Source of the DNA: Novosphingobium panipatense
GTDB lineage: Bacteria; Pseudomonadota; Alphaproteobacteria; Sphingomonadales; Sphingomonadaceae
Direction: 5' to 3'
Assembly: GCF_002149965.1 (NCBI RefSeq)
Contig: NZ_MSQB01000011.1
Coordinates: 123,374-187,373 of the forward strand
DNA: 64,000 nucleotides
This document shows positions 49,884 to 59,344 of the stretch, one piece after another. How positions within the stretch are numbered: position 1 is the stretch's first letter; every line of letters starts with the position of its first letter. Under the pieces are notes generated by a model. That model was not told the DNA's origin and did not search any database. It worked only from the letters and a program-made list of their open reading frames with translations. A program made the translations under genes and the position numbers.

Positions 49884-51031
49884 TGATCACCGCCTCGATC
49901 CCCGACTTTCGCGAGGCCGCCCGCCGCCGCCTGCCGCGCTTCCTGTTCGAATATATCGACGGCGGCTCCTATGCCGAGGCGACGCTGCGGCGCAACGTCT
50001 CCGACCTTGCCGATCTTGCCCTGCGCCAGCGGGTGCTGCGCGATGTTTCGCAGCTGGACCTCTCGACCGCGTTGTTCGGCCAGAAGCTGGCCCTACCCGT
50101 CGCCCTCGCGCCGATCGGCCTGGCCGGGCTCAATGCCCGGCGCGGCGAGTGCCAGGCGGTGCGCGCGGCGGAACAGGCGGGGATTCCCTTCACGCTCTCC
50201 ACCGTCGGCGCCTGCACCATCGGCGAAGTGGCCAGGGCGGCGAGCAGGCCCTTCTGGTTCCAGCTCTACATGATCCGCGACCGCGCCTTCATGAAGGACC
50301 TGCTGGCCAAGGCGGTCGAGGCCGGGTGCTCGACGCTGGTCTTCACCGTGGACATGCCCGTGCCCGGCAGCCGCTATCGCGACTATCACACCGGCCTTGC
50401 CGGAACCGGCGGGTTCAAGGGCGCGGCCTGGCGCTTCGCCCAGGCCGCCGCGCGACCGGCATGGGCCTGGGACGTGGGCATCCACGGCCGCCCGCATACA
50501 CTGGGGAACGTCGCCCCAGTGCTGCAAGGCCGGACCGGCATCGAGGACTTCTTCGCCTGGATGCGGGGCAACTTCGACCCCTCGATCAACTGGCGCGACC
50601 TCGATTTCATCCGTTCGGAATGGAAGGGGCCGCTGGTCATCAAGGGCATTCTCGACCCTGAGGACGCCAAGGAAGCCGCCGCGCTCGGTGCCGATGGACT
50701 GGTCGTCTCCAACCACGGCGGACGCCAGCTCGACGGCGTGCTCTCCAGTGCCCGCGCCCTGCCGCCGATCGCCGATGCGGTGGGCGATCGCATGACCGTG
50801 CTGGCCGATGGCGGCATCCGCTCCGGTCTCGACGTGGTGCGCATGCTGGCGCTCGGCGCCAGGGGCGTGCTGCTCGGCCGCGCCTGGGCCTGGGCGCTCG
50901 GCGCCGGGGGTGAGGCGGGCGTGACGAAAATGCTGAAACTGATCGAGGCCGAGATGCGCGTCGCCATGGCGCTCACCGGCACGACGAAAATCGCAGAGAT
51001 CGACAGAACGATCCTGGCGGGAGGGACCTGA
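49883..51031 (+). CDS. lldD: L-lactate dehydrogenase (FMN, LldD type)
   Basis: FMN-dependent alpha-hydroxyacid oxidase family enzyme of 382 residues, L-lactate to pyruvate with electrons passed to the quinone pool. The substrate/FMN region is [15 protein letters not shown]. The FMN lysine lies in LVIKGIL, and the catalytic His278 is in [12 protein letters not shown]. Its start overlaps the rhaB stop by one base. In this operon it would consume the L-lactate formed by the aldolase/dehydrogenase, completing the rhamnose route to pyruvate. Confidence 0.92.
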   Translation: MITASIPDFREAARRRLPRFLFEYIDGGSYAEATLRRNVSDLADLALRQRVLRDVSQLDLSTALFGQKLALPVALAPIGLAGLNARRGECQAVRAAEQAGIPFTLSTVGACTIGEVARAASRPFWFQLYMIRDRAFMKDLLAKAVEAGCSTLVFTVDMPVPGSRYRDYHTGLAGTGGFKGAAWRFAQAAARPAWAWDVGIHGRPHTLGNVAPVLQGRTGIEDFFAWMRGNFDPSINWRDLDFIRSEWKGPLVIKGILDPEDAKEAAALGADGLVVSNHGGRQLDGVLSSARALPPIADAVGDRMTVLADGGIRSGLDVVRMLALGARGVLLGRAWAWALGAGGEAGVTKMLKLIEAEMRVAMALTGTTKIAEIDRTILAGGT

Positions 51032-51033
51032 AA

Positions 51034-52338
51034 ATGACGCAAGTTCAAGGAGGGGAGGACAACTGGCGGAACACGATTCTGGCCGGCCTCGCCAACTATA
51101 TCGATGCCGGCTCAATCGTCGCCGGTTCCGCCGCGCTCGCGCTGTGGCAGGAGAGCTATCACCTCTCCAACGACTTCGTCGGCCTGATCGCCGCCTTCGG
51201 CCCCAACGCCATCGGCGCGGGCGTGGGCGCGCTGATCGGCGGCTGGCTCTGCGACAAACTGGGCCGCAAGAAGATCTACCAGTGGGACATGCTGATCTAC
51301 GCGGCGGGCATGTCGATGCTGGTCTTCGCGGTAGCGCCCTGGATGATCGTCACCGGCTTCCTGATCGTTGGTCTCGCCGTAGGCGCGGACATTCCGGCAA
51401 GCTGGTCACTGATCGCCGAGCAGGCGCCTGACGATCGTCGCGGCAAGCATTCCGGCGTTGCGCAGGCGCTATGGTATCTTGGTCCCGTGGTCGTGCTGCT
51501 GATGAGCCTTGCGCTCACCTCGCTCGGCGTGCTCGGCGCGCGGATCGTCTTCGCGCACCTCGTGGTAATCGCCCTCGGCCTTACCCTGCTGCGCTCCAGG
51601 ATGAAGGAATCGGAGCGCTGGGTGGAGGCCCAGAAATCGGAGGTGAAGCGCCCGCCGGTTTCCAGCCTGTTCAAGGGCAAGTACCTGGCCTCGATCCTCG
51701 GGCTGGTCGGCATGTACGGGTTCTGGAACCTCTGGGCCGGCACCAACGGCTTCTTCTTCCCCTATATCCTGCGCACCATGGGCGCCGCCACGCAGGCGCA
51801 GAGCGTCGCCATCCAGGCGGTCTCGTTCTTCGTCGCCATGATCTCGGTGACCTTCGTGTTCATGCGCCTGTCCGACAAGGTGAACCAGCGCACGCTGTTC
51901 ATCGTCTCGGCGGTTATCCAGGTTCTGGGCATGATGCTGCTGGCAGTGTTCCCGCTGACGATCCCGGTCGCCCTGCTCTACGTCTTCCTGCTCCAGTTCG
52001 GCGGCGGCTTCGGTGCGCAGAGCTTCTTCCAGCTCTGGAGTTCGGAGATGTTCCCGACGATGCTGCGCTCCACCGCGCAGGGCGTCTGCTTCGCCATCGT
52101 GCGCATCTCTCTCGGCGTGTTCAGCTTCTTCGTGCCGATGCTCAATGCCACGGGCTTTACGAACCTTGCCTGGATTCTTACCGGGTTCCTTGTCATCAGC
52201 GGAATCATCGGCGCCCTCTGGGCACCGCGCAACGAGGGCAAGTCGCTCGAACAGCTCGAAGCGGAACAGGCCGATCCGGGTCATCGCTCTCAGAAGGAAG
52301 CACAAGTCGCATGCACGCCGAGGAACGCGAACGCCTGA
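51034..52338 (+). CDS. MFS transporter, probable L-rhamnose importer
   Basis: 434-residue sugar-porter-like major facilitator protein with twelve helices. GGWLCDKLGRKKIYQWDM in the loop between helices 2 and 3 and GFLIVGLAVGADIPASWSLI are typical of the sugar-transporter group. It starts two bases after the lldD stop, and the regulator gene begins within its last 28 bases. L-rhamnose is inferred as substrate from the operon. Confidence 0.83.
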   Translation: MTQVQGGEDNWRNTILAGLANYIDAGSIVAGSAALALWQESYHLSNDFVGLIAAFGPNAIGAGVGALIGGWLCDKLGRKKIYQWDMLIYAAGMSMLVFAVAPWMIVTGFLIVGLAVGADIPASWSLIAEQAPDDRRGKHSGVAQALWYLGPVVVLLMSLALTSLGVLGARIVFAHLVVIALGLTLLRSRMKESERWVEAQKSEVKRPPVSSLFKGKYLASILGLVGMYGFWNLWAGTNGFFFPYILRTMGAATQAQSVAIQAVSFFVAMISVTFVFMRLSDKVNQRTLFIVSAVIQVLGMMLLAVFPLTIPVALLYVFLLQFGGGFGAQSFFQLWSSEMFPTMLRSTAQGVCFAIVRISLGVFSFFVPMLNATGFTNLAWILTGFLVISGIIGALWAPRNEGKSLEQLEAEQADPGHRSQKEAQVACTPRNANA

Positions 52339-53087
52339 TACTGGAGGCCGTCGCCGACACGGGCTTCGTGAGCTACCGCGCTCTCGAGGCCCGGCTCGAC
52401 GCCTCCCCCGCCACGATCCGGCGCGACCTGACGCGGCTGGAGGAATCCGGCCGCATCCAGCGGGTCCATGGCGGGGCGAAGCTGCCGGAGGACGATAAGC
52501 CTGACCGGCTTCAGGGCCTGGCGGGCACGCCCTTCGAACAGTCGATCACCCAGAACCTTCCCGCCAAGCAGGCCATCGGCCGCGCCGCCGCCCGGCTCTG
52601 CGGCCCCGGCGAAGGGATCATGATCGACGGCGGCACGACCACGCTCCAGATGTGCCCCTATCTCGACGGGCTGGACATGCAGGTGCTGACCAATTCGCTG
52701 CATATCGTCCATGCCCTGCTGCCGCAGACGGGCACGCGCGTATTGCTGCCCTCGGGCACGGTGTTCCGCGAACAGAATATCGTCCTTGCCCCGGCCGGCG
52801 AGGATTCGATGCCGCGCTTCCACGCGCCCAAGCTGTTCATGGGCGCGGCGGCGGTCGGTCCCCAGGGAGTGATGCAGCAGGACGTGATCCTCGTCGCCGC
52901 CGAGCGCCGGTTCATGGACCGGGCCGAGGAAGTCGTGCTGCTCGTCGACAGCTCGAAGTTCCACTCCTCCTCGGGTGCGATCGTCTGCGGGCTGGACGAG
53001 GTGGACATCATCGTCACCGATACGGGCATTCCGCAGGACATGGCGGATCGGTTGCGGGACCTCGGGGTGAAGGTGGTGATCGCCTGA
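52311..53087 (+). CDS. DeoR-family regulator of the rhamnose genes
   Basis: 258 residues. The N-terminal DeoR helix-turn-helix spans about 1-57 (VSYRALEARLDASPATIRRD, IQRVHGGA). The C-terminal phosphosugar-sensing domain has DGGTTTLQM and DSSKFHSS. The ATG at 52311 lies inside the end of the transporter gene (28-bp overlap). It probably responds to a phosphorylated rhamnose intermediate and acts at the divergent rhaD/rhaB promoter. Confidence 0.88.
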   Translation: MHAEERERLILEAVADTGFVSYRALEARLDASPATIRRDLTRLEESGRIQRVHGGAKLPEDDKPDRLQGLAGTPFEQSITQNLPAKQAIGRAAARLCGPGEGIMIDGGTTTLQMCPYLDGLDMQVLTNSLHIVHALLPQTGTRVLLPSGTVFREQNIVLAPAGEDSMPRFHAPKLFMGAAAVGPQGVMQQDVILVAAERRFMDRAEEVVLLVDSSKFHSSSGAIVCGLDEVDIIVTDTGIPQDMADRLRDLGVKVVIA

Positions 53088-53099
53088 AGATAGCTTAGT

Positions 53100-53219
53100 G
53101 CGTCCCTGCGGCGCAGCCACCAAGTCTCCCGACGCCGCCATGCGCGCAAAACGGGGTTGGTCCGCCTGAGCTAGACGGTAATGGGGGTGCAGGGGGTGAT
53201 GCCCCCCTGCTTTTCCTCT
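53100..53219 (-). repeat. Convergent-gene repeat element, copy C (shorter)
   Basis: Inverted copy related to 41151-41278 of copy B. It contains hairpin 1 (GCAGGGGG at 53189-53196, CCCCCTGC at 53203-53210) but lacks the distal half with hairpin 2. On the plus strand the hairpin is followed by TTTTCCTCTT, a good intrinsic terminator for the DeoR gene. It lies between two convergent genes like the other copies. Confidence 0.82.
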
Positions 53220-53226
53220 TCCCCCC

Positions 53227-54552
53227 TTAAAGCGAATTCCGCCTCGCAATCCCCCCCAGCACCGAAGCACTCGGCTTGGGCGTTCTCGCAAAGGTCTTCC
53301 GGTCCACGCTGCACAGGCCGAAACGCGGTTTGTAGCCGAAGATCCATTCGAAATTGTCCAGCAGCGACCAGTGCATGTAGCCGAGAACGGGCACCCCGTC
53401 GTCCATCGCCTGCTTCAGCCCTTCCAGCGCCGCCGGAATGAAGCGTGCGCGCAAAGTGTCGTCCTCGGTGCCGACGCCGTGTTCGGAGACGAGGATCGGC
53501 ACTTTCGTCACCTCGTGGGCATAGCGCACCGCGCCTGCCAGCGAGGGCGCCCAGACTTCGGTACCCGACCAGTTGCGGTCGGCCCCCTCGGGCGCGGGCA
53601 AGCGCGCCTTGTCGTTCCAGACCGCGCGTTCGTAGTTCTGGACGCCCATGAAATCGTCCGCCTTGGCGATCTCCAGCCAGTCACCGTAGAGTTCGGCGCG
53701 GACCTTGTCCCGCAGCGAGTTCCTGCCCGAGGCCTGCTCGTCGATGATCGAGAGCGTGAAGCCTACCGGAAGATCGCCGCGCACGGCCTTGATCGCGGCG
53801 CGGGCGGCCTTGTGCCCGGCCATGAGGCCCGCGTGGATCGCATCGATATCCTCGCGGCCCGCCACGTTGGCGCAGATGAACTTCTCGACGCCGAGGCGTT
53901 TGGCGGCCGTTTCCTGGGTCTGGCGCTGGATGTCCCAGACTTGTGGCGGCAGGATGTTCTTGAGGATGAGCAGGATGTTCGGCTCGTTGAGCGTCATGGC
54001 CATGGCGATATCGGCGCCGATGGCGCGGGCCACCTTGTCGCAGTAGCGCGCGAAGAGCTGCGGCGCCTCGGCATTCGTCCAACCGCCCTGCGCGCTGAAC
54101 CAGCGCGGCGCGGTGAAGTGGCTGAACGTCACCAGCGGCGTCAACCCGCGCGCGTGGCAGCCCTCGACGATCCGCTTGTAATGATCGAGCATGGCCTGCG
54201 AGAACAGGCCCTTCTCCGGCTCGATCCGCGCCCACTCCACGCCGAAGCGATAGGAGGTAAGGCCCAGCGCCTTCACGATATCCAGATCGGTGGCCCAGAG
54301 TTCAAGGCTGTTGCAGGCGTCGCCCGAAGGCTCGGCGAAGATCGTCGGCTTCTGGTTTTCGACGAACCAGAGGTCGGAAGCCGTGTTGTTACCCTCGATC
54401 TGGTGCGGCGCGGTGGCGGCGCCCCAGAGAAAGCCCTTGGGGAAAGCCGGATTCGGGCGTTTCGTCGCAGCTTGGGCAGCAAGGGGTGCGACGGCTGCAA
54501 GCGCTCCTGCGGCAAGCAGGCTTCGGCGGTCGAGATTCGCGATCTTGGTCAT
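53227..54552 (-). CDS. GH1 beta-glycosidase with Tat-type signal
   Basis: 441-residue retaining beta-glycosidase. Acid/base Glu190 is in TLNEPN, and nucleophile Glu357 is in LVSEHG. The N-terminus LDRRSLLAAGALAAVAPLAAQA is a Tat-like signal, so the enzyme is probably exported to the periplasm, unlike most cytoplasmic GH1 enzymes. It lies 13 bp after an esterase-like gene and ends a minus-strand run of aromatic-degradation genes. That setting suggests cleavage of beta-glucosides of aromatic compounds rather than cellobiose. Substrate is inferred. Confidence 0.87.
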   Translation of the reverse strand: MTKIANLDRRSLLAAGALAAVAPLAAQAATKRPNPAFPKGFLWGAATAPHQIEGNNTASDLWFVENQKPTIFAEPSGDACNSLELWATDLDIVKALGLTSYRFGVEWARIEPEKGLFSQAMLDHYKRIVEGCHARGLTPLVTFSHFTAPRWFSAQGGWTNAEAPQLFARYCDKVARAIGADIAMAMTLNEPNILLILKNILPPQVWDIQRQTQETAAKRLGVEKFICANVAGREDIDAIHAGLMAGHKAARAAIKAVRGDLPVGFTLSIIDEQASGRNSLRDKVRAELYGDWLEIAKADDFMGVQNYERAVWNDKARLPAPEGADRNWSGTEVWAPSLAGAVRYAHEVTKVPILVSEHGVGTEDDTLRARFIPAALEGLKQAMDDGVPVLGYMHWSLLDNFEWIFGYKPRFGLCSVDRKTFARTPKPSASVLGGIARRNSL

Positions 54553-54564
54553 CGGACGTGCCCC

Positions 54565-55419
54565 TCAGGAATGGTCGGCAAAGAAGGAAAGCAGCTCATG
54601 CGACAGGCGGTGGTCCGCCGTGCCGAGATGCATGGCCATGGAGTAATGGTTGTGCCCGGAGGCATAGTGCGCGCGCGGCAGGTGGCCATGGCGGCCGAGG
54701 CGGGCCTGGAGGAGACTGGCCCATTCCGCCTGGAAACGCGGCGGATCGAGCTCGGCGCAGGCGATCAGGAGCGGCAGGCCCGTCGCCATCACCGCGCCCA
54801 TCGGCATGCGCAGGTCGTAGCAGTCCTGCGGGCCGTAATAGAGCATGTCGCGCTCATCCAGCGGCGTGAAACCGTAGAGCCCTGATAGCAGCGCGGCCCC
54901 GCGCACAAGCTTGGCGTGATCCTCGCGCGCTTTCAGAAAGGCCGAGACGTGGACCGCGCCCGCCGAGGTGCCGAGCAGGAAGATCCGCTCCGGGTCGCCG
55001 CCATGCGCCGCCACGTTCGCCCACAGCCAGTCGACGGCAAGGCCCACGTCCTCCGCGCCCGAGGGCCACATGTGCGCGGGCGCGAGCCGGTAGTTCATCA
55101 CCGCGCCGATCAGCCCGTTCGCCGCCGCCCAGCGCCCGACATGGGCGTTCGCCCAACCATTCTCGCCACCCTTATCGCCGACGAGGAACCCGCCGCCATG
55201 GACAAAGAGCACGACCGGCCGGGATCCCCCGCCCTCGCCATAGAGATCGAGGCGGTTGCGGGGATCGGGTCCGTAAACGCAGTCGGTCGCGACCGGCGCG
55301 ATGTTCTCGGCAAGCGCCTGCTGCTCGGCATCGAACAGGCTGCGACAGGCCGCCACCACATCGGGGCCGAGTCTGGTCCCCATCGCGGCAATGGTGCGTG
55401 CAGTTTCGCCTGCGGTCAT
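54565..55419 (-). CDS. Alpha/beta hydrolase, hormone-sensitive-lipase-like esterase
   Basis: 284 residues. Oxyanion motif HGGGF is at 74-78, and the nucleophile elbow GTSAG has Ser152. The Asp lies in the region of CAELDPP and the His near ASGHNHYS. There is no signal peptide. The fold fits carboxylesterases and BD-FAE-like enzymes acting on small acyl or feruloyl esters. The ATG overlaps the stop of the next gene upstream (ATGA). Confidence 0.82.
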   Translation of the reverse strand: MTAGETARTIAAMGTRLGPDVVAACRSLFDAEQQALAENIAPVATDCVYGPDPRNRLDLYGEGGGSRPVVLFVHGGGFLVGDKGGENGWANAHVGRWAAANGLIGAVMNYRLAPAHMWPSGAEDVGLAVDWLWANVAAHGGDPERIFLLGTSAGAVHVSAFLKAREDHAKLVRGAALLSGLYGFTPLDERDMLYYGPQDCYDLRMPMGAVMATGLPLLIACAELDPPRFQAEWASLLQARLGRHGHLPRAHYASGHNHYSMAMHLGTADHRLSHELLSFFADHS

Positions 55420-55874
55420 GCCTTCTCACTCCCTTGGTGGGCGAACAGGCGGGTGAGCGCGAACGTCGTTCCCGCCACGCCCAGTCCGCTGCCATAAATC
55501 AGCTTCACGGCCAGCGCCAAGGACCAGCCGATCTCCCGCCACGGCCCGAACAGGCAGAGTGCGGCCAGCGCCGCCGCGCTTGCCAGTCCGGCCGAAACCA
55601 CGGCAAGCACGGTGCGCGCGATGAAGAGGCCGCCGCCGCTTCGCCTGCCTGCCTTGCGCAGGCTCGCGGAGACCACCAGCAGCGGCACCAGCGACGACAT
55701 CAGTGCGATCGCGGCGGCCTGCGGCAGGAAATCCAGCGCGAAATTGTCGGGCGCGGCGAAGCGCAGCGGGCGATCGCTGACCCCGAAGACGCCGAAGAAA
55801 AAGGCCGCGCTCAGGACCAGGTTGATCGCACCGCTGGTGATCTGCTCGCGCCGCAGCCGGGCAGCGATGTTCAT
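55416..55874 (-). CDS. Small four-helix membrane protein, unknown function
   Basis: 152 residues with four predicted membrane segments (about 15-33, 48-70, 82-105, 115-138). I do not recognise a family. Both ends overlap neighbours by four bases (ATGA with the metallo-beta-lactamase-fold gene and with the esterase gene), so it is translated as part of this operon. The start at 55874 is chosen for the overlap; a possible ATG at 55883 would add three residues. Confidence 0.65.
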   Translation of the reverse strand: MNIAARLRREQITSGAINLVLSAAFFFGVFGVSDRPLRFAAPDNFALDFLPQAAAIALMSSLVPLLVVSASLRKAGRRSGGGLFIARTVLAVVSAGLASAAALAALCLFGPWREIGWSLALAVKLIYGSGLGVAGTTFALTRLFAHQGSEKA

Positions 55875-56899
55875 GGCCGGCATCCCACATCGAAGCTCTG
55901 GAGATCGCGCGCGAGATCGACCGGCCCGGCATAGCGCGCGGCGATCCCCGCCCGGATGGCGGGTTCGTACTGCGGCAATGGTCCCGGCGGCACCGCGAAA
56001 TGCGTAAGCACCACCCGCCCCACTCCCGCCTGCGCCGCGATCTCTCCGATCGCTTCGGGCCTCAGATGGTGGGTGGAAAGATGGCGCTCCATGCCGGACA
56101 GCATCTCGGGCGAGGCGTCCTTGCGGCGGATGCGGATTTCGCCCAGCAAGGCATCGAGCGCGATGATCTCGGTCACGAACATGTCGCTGCCCCTGGCCAG
56201 CGCGGTAACCGCAGCGCTTGGCCCGGTGTCGCCGGTATAGGTCAGGCTGCGGCTGCCAAGCGCGAAACGATAGCTCAGCGAGACATTGCTGGTGTCAGGC
56301 CGTGAGTGGGACTGGCCGTCATGGTCGAAATGGCTGTTGGCGACGGCCTTCACGCTTGCCCCCTGCCCGAGATCGAGCGACTGCCCATCCGCAAGCTCGA
56401 TCACCCGCACCGAACCAGCCGGGCGCGGCGGCGGCGTGCCGAGACCGAAGCCGATGCTGCCCGGCGTCGCCAGCGAGGCGACGATGCCGTCCACCACCGC
56501 ACGCGTGCCAACCGGGCCGTAGACGGTGAGGACTCCCGGAAACTGGTTCATCCAGCGCAGCCCGATCACGGCGGCCAGCCCGCCGGTATGGTCGAGATGG
56601 TTATGGCTGATGAACACCGTATCGACCCCGCCGAGATCGAGACCGATCCGGGCAAGCTGGTCCACGGTGCCATCGCCGGTATCCACTAGTATCCGGCGCT
56701 CTCCGATCGTGAGCAGGTTCGCGGGTTCGGAGCGCTCTGCCGTCGGAACGGGGCCGCCCGCCGTGCCCAGCGTCGTCCAGCGCAGCGCCGGGCAGCTTGC
56801 GGCCGCGCGCGCGGAACCGGAGGAAATCGCCAGGGCCGAAAGGGCCAGCGCGGCTATTGCGCGTTTCACCTGCGCCTGCATGTTCGTCGTCATCCTCAT
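55871..56899 (-). CDS. Exported metallo-beta-lactamase-fold hydrolase
   Basis: 342 residues with a signal peptide (about 1-32). The metal motif ISHNHLDHTGG has His99, His101, Asp103 and His104. Further ligands are in SHFDHDG, YTGDTG and the C-terminal VVLTHFAVPP. This resembles arylsulfatase/ribonuclease-Z-like lactonases more than true beta-lactamases. The ATG at 56899 follows GAGG; the frame extends to 56950 without signal-like sequence. In this cluster it may open a lactone or hydrolyse a conjugate in the periplasm; that is inference. Confidence 0.8.
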   Translation of the reverse strand: MRMTTNMQAQVKRAIAALALSALAISSGSARAAASCPALRWTTLGTAGGPVPTAERSEPANLLTIGERRILVDTGDGTVDQLARIGLDLGGVDTVFISHNHLDHTGGLAAVIGLRWMNQFPGVLTVYGPVGTRAVVDGIVASLATPGSIGFGLGTPPPRPAGSVRVIELADGQSLDLGQGASVKAVANSHFDHDGQSHSRPDTSNVSLSYRFALGSRSLTYTGDTGPSAAVTALARGSDMFVTEIIALDALLGEIRIRRKDASPEMLSGMERHLSTHHLRPEAIGEIAAQAGVGRVVLTHFAVPPGPLPQYEPAIRAGIAARYAGPVDLARDLQSFDVGCRP

Positions 56900-56932
56900 G
56901 CCAGCGGCCTCTTGCGGGCCGTTCGGAAATGG

Positions 56933-56960
56933 GGCCGGGACCTCGCTCAAGCTCCCGGCC
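56933..56960 (-). terminator. Hairpin between the second TonB receptor and the MBL-fold gene
   Basis: GGCCGGGA (56933-56940) and TCCCGGCC (56953-56960) form a perfect 8-bp stem with a 12-nt loop, nine bases after the receptor stop. No U tract follows. It may reduce transcription into the downstream four genes. Confidence 0.45.
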
Positions 56961-56968
56961 AGTGCTGA

Positions 56969-59284
56969 TCAGAACTTCGTTTCGGCCTGGATGCCGATGG
57001 TGCGACGGCCTTCGCGGGTCAGCCAGTTCACATAGGCGCCGGAGTCCGCGAAAGGCAGGTGGATGACCGAGGCATGGAAGCGCTGGTCAAGCAGGTTGCG
57101 CACGAAGGCGCCGATGCGCCAGTTGCCGTCCGGGTGGCCGATCCCTGCGGAAAGACCGATCGTGCCGTAACCGTCCTGATAGGCATAGGCATTGGCCACC
57201 GCGTACTGCACCCGGCTGCGGTAGTAGATATTGGCCGACGTATCGAACTGGAGGCTGTCGTTGATCGGCAGCTTCACGTCGGCGCCCAGCGTGGCACTGT
57301 ACTTGGGCGCCCCCGAGAGCGGCTCGCCCTTGGCCTGGACCAGGCTGGTGACGCCGTCCGCCGCGAAATAGCAGGTGTAACCGGCCTTCACGTCCTCGGG
57401 GCAGGCGGTGACGTAGTCGGTGAACTTGGTGTCCGAATACGTGAACCCGCCGTTGAACGAGAGTGCGGGGCTGACCCGCCAGGACGCGTCGATCTCGAAG
57501 CCCTTGGCAGTGAAGCCACCCGCGTTCTCGGTGACGAACTCGACGCCGTTGAACACCGAGGTCTGGAGGTTCTTGTACTTGTCGTAGAACAGGTTGGCGT
57601 TGAAGGTCACGGCCTTGTCGAACAGCTGAGACTTGATGCCCACGGTGATGTCGCGGACGGTCTGGGGCTTGACGTTGGTGCGCGTGCCGGTGAGGCCGGT
57701 GAAAGTCACCGTCGGGCCGAGGTAGCCGCGCGCGATGGTGCCGAACAGCATGACGTCGGGCGTGATCTTGAACTCGGCGCCGCCGCGGCCCGACCACGAG
57801 CCCTTCTTCGTGTTGCCGGTCTGGAGCGGCGTGGGGGTATAGGGCGTGACGAAGCCCGAACCGTCAGCTGCCGGGCTTGCAGGCGCGAAGTTGGGATCCA
57901 CGACCGAGAAGTACGAGGCCTTCACCCAGTCATACTGATAGCGCAGGCCGCCGATCAGGCTGAACTGTTCGGTGACATGGAACTTGCCGTCGAAGAAGGC
58001 CGCCAGCGAGTCCGAACGCGTCTGGGTATTGCCCTGCCCGCCGGAGATATTGACGATGAAGCTCTGGAACGGATTGGCGGGGCGAAGCTGCGCGCGGTTG
58101 AAGTCGTTGTCGTCACCCACCTTGCGCCGCGATGCGTAGACGCCCGAGGTGAATTCCAGCTGGCTGCCACTGGGCGAACTGATGCGCAGCTCCTGCGAAA
58201 GGAACGACTGGTCGGTGCCGGTCTGCTGCGCGGTGAAGACCGGGACGCTCGAACCGTCGATGGCAAAGACCTGCGGGCCTTCGTCGAGGCGGCGGTAGGC
58301 CGTGATCGAGGTCAGGTTGTAGTCGCCCAGCGCGTAGTTGATCTCCAGCGAGGCGCCGTAGTTCTGCTCGGACGAGTATCCTCCGTAGTCCTCGACCGAC
58401 TTGGTATTGTCGAAGCCTGCCGTCACGCCCAGCGATGCAAGGTTGCCGAAGCGCGCGGCCATCAGCGGATTGGCGAAGCTGGGCAGACGGTTGAGCGTCC
58501 AGAGCTGGCCGGGGCCCTTGCGGCTGATCTTCGAATAGTCGCCGATCAGGTAGATCGAAAGGTCGTCGCTGGGCTCGAAGAAGAACTTGGCGCGGCCGCC
58601 GTAGCTTTCCTCGCCGCCCCAGGTCTCGTCACGATAGACGTTCTTGAGGAAACCGTCGTTGCGGCGATAGAACCCGAACACCGCGAGCGCCGAGTTCTGC
58701 GATACCGGCACGTTGACGCTGGCATTGGCATTCACTTCGTTCAGCTCGGCATAGCTCACGAAGGCCTTGCCGAAGAAACGCGAGGGATCGGGCTTTTTAG
58801 TGGTGATATTGATGACGCCGGACGAGGCGTTCTTGCCGAACTGGGTGCCCTGCGGCCCCTTCAGCACTTCCACGCGCTCCAGGTCGCCAAGGCTGTTGAT
58901 CGGGTTGCCGAAGGGAATGACCACATTGTCGACCACGGTGCCGACGTTCTGTTCCGAAGAGCTGGAGAAGCCGCCTGCCGAACCCACGCCGCGCAGACGG
59001 AAGCCGGAATCGTTGGGCGAAGAACCGAACTGCACGCCGGAGAACTGGTACTGGATATCGGTCAGCTTCTGGAAGCCGCTCTCGGTAAGCTGGTCGCCAG
59101 TGATGGCCGAGACGGCGATCGGGACGTCCTGGAGGCGCTCTGCCCGGCGCGAGGCGGTGACGATGATATCGGTGCCCGAAACCGACTGCGTTTCAGGTGT
59201 CGCCACCTCCTGCGCCATTGCGGGCATGCTGAAGGCGCCGAGGGCTATGCTGGAAAGCAGGCTGAACTTGCTAATGGTGTTCAT
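56969..59284 (-). CDS. TonB-dependent outer-membrane receptor
   Basis: 771 residues. A signal peptide (1-24, ending MAQ) is followed by the TonB-box/plug start TDIIVTASRRAERLQDVPI. The plug motif VEVLKGPQGTQFGKNASSG has a loop variant (KGPQGTQFGKN) common in sphingomonad catabolic receptors. The barrel ends in a terminal Phe (AETKF). The ATG at 59284 follows GGAGAG. It sits inside the operon of aromatic-pathway enzymes and glycosidase/esterase genes, so it probably imports the organic substrate of that pathway rather than a siderophore. Confidence 0.92.
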   Translation of the reverse strand: MNTISKFSLLSSIALGAFSMPAMAQEVATPETQSVSGTDIIVTASRRAERLQDVPIAVSAITGDQLTESGFQKLTDIQYQFSGVQFGSSPNDSGFRLRGVGSAGGFSSSSEQNVGTVVDNVVIPFGNPINSLGDLERVEVLKGPQGTQFGKNASSGVINITTKKPDPSRFFGKAFVSYAELNEVNANASVNVPVSQNSALAVFGFYRRNDGFLKNVYRDETWGGEESYGGRAKFFFEPSDDLSIYLIGDYSKISRKGPGQLWTLNRLPSFANPLMAARFGNLASLGVTAGFDNTKSVEDYGGYSSEQNYGASLEINYALGDYNLTSITAYRRLDEGPQVFAIDGSSVPVFTAQQTGTDQSFLSQELRISSPSGSQLEFTSGVYASRRKVGDDNDFNRAQLRPANPFQSFIVNISGGQGNTQTRSDSLAAFFDGKFHVTEQFSLIGGLRYQYDWVKASYFSVVDPNFAPASPAADGSGFVTPYTPTPLQTGNTKKGSWSGRGGAEFKITPDVMLFGTIARGYLGPTVTFTGLTGTRTNVKPQTVRDITVGIKSQLFDKAVTFNANLFYDKYKNLQTSVFNGVEFVTENAGGFTAKGFEIDASWRVSPALSFNGGFTYSDTKFTDYVTACPEDVKAGYTCYFAADGVTSLVQAKGEPLSGAPKYSATLGADVKLPINDSLQFDTSANIYYRSRVQYAVANAYAYQDGYGTIGLSAGIGHPDGNWRIGAFVRNLLDQRFHASVIHLPFADSGAYVNWLTREGRRTIGIQAETKF

Positions 59285-59344
59285 GTTGGTCTCTCCCCAA
59301 ACGTGTTGTTATTGCCGATTTTTATGGCTAGCTATTGCGACCCG

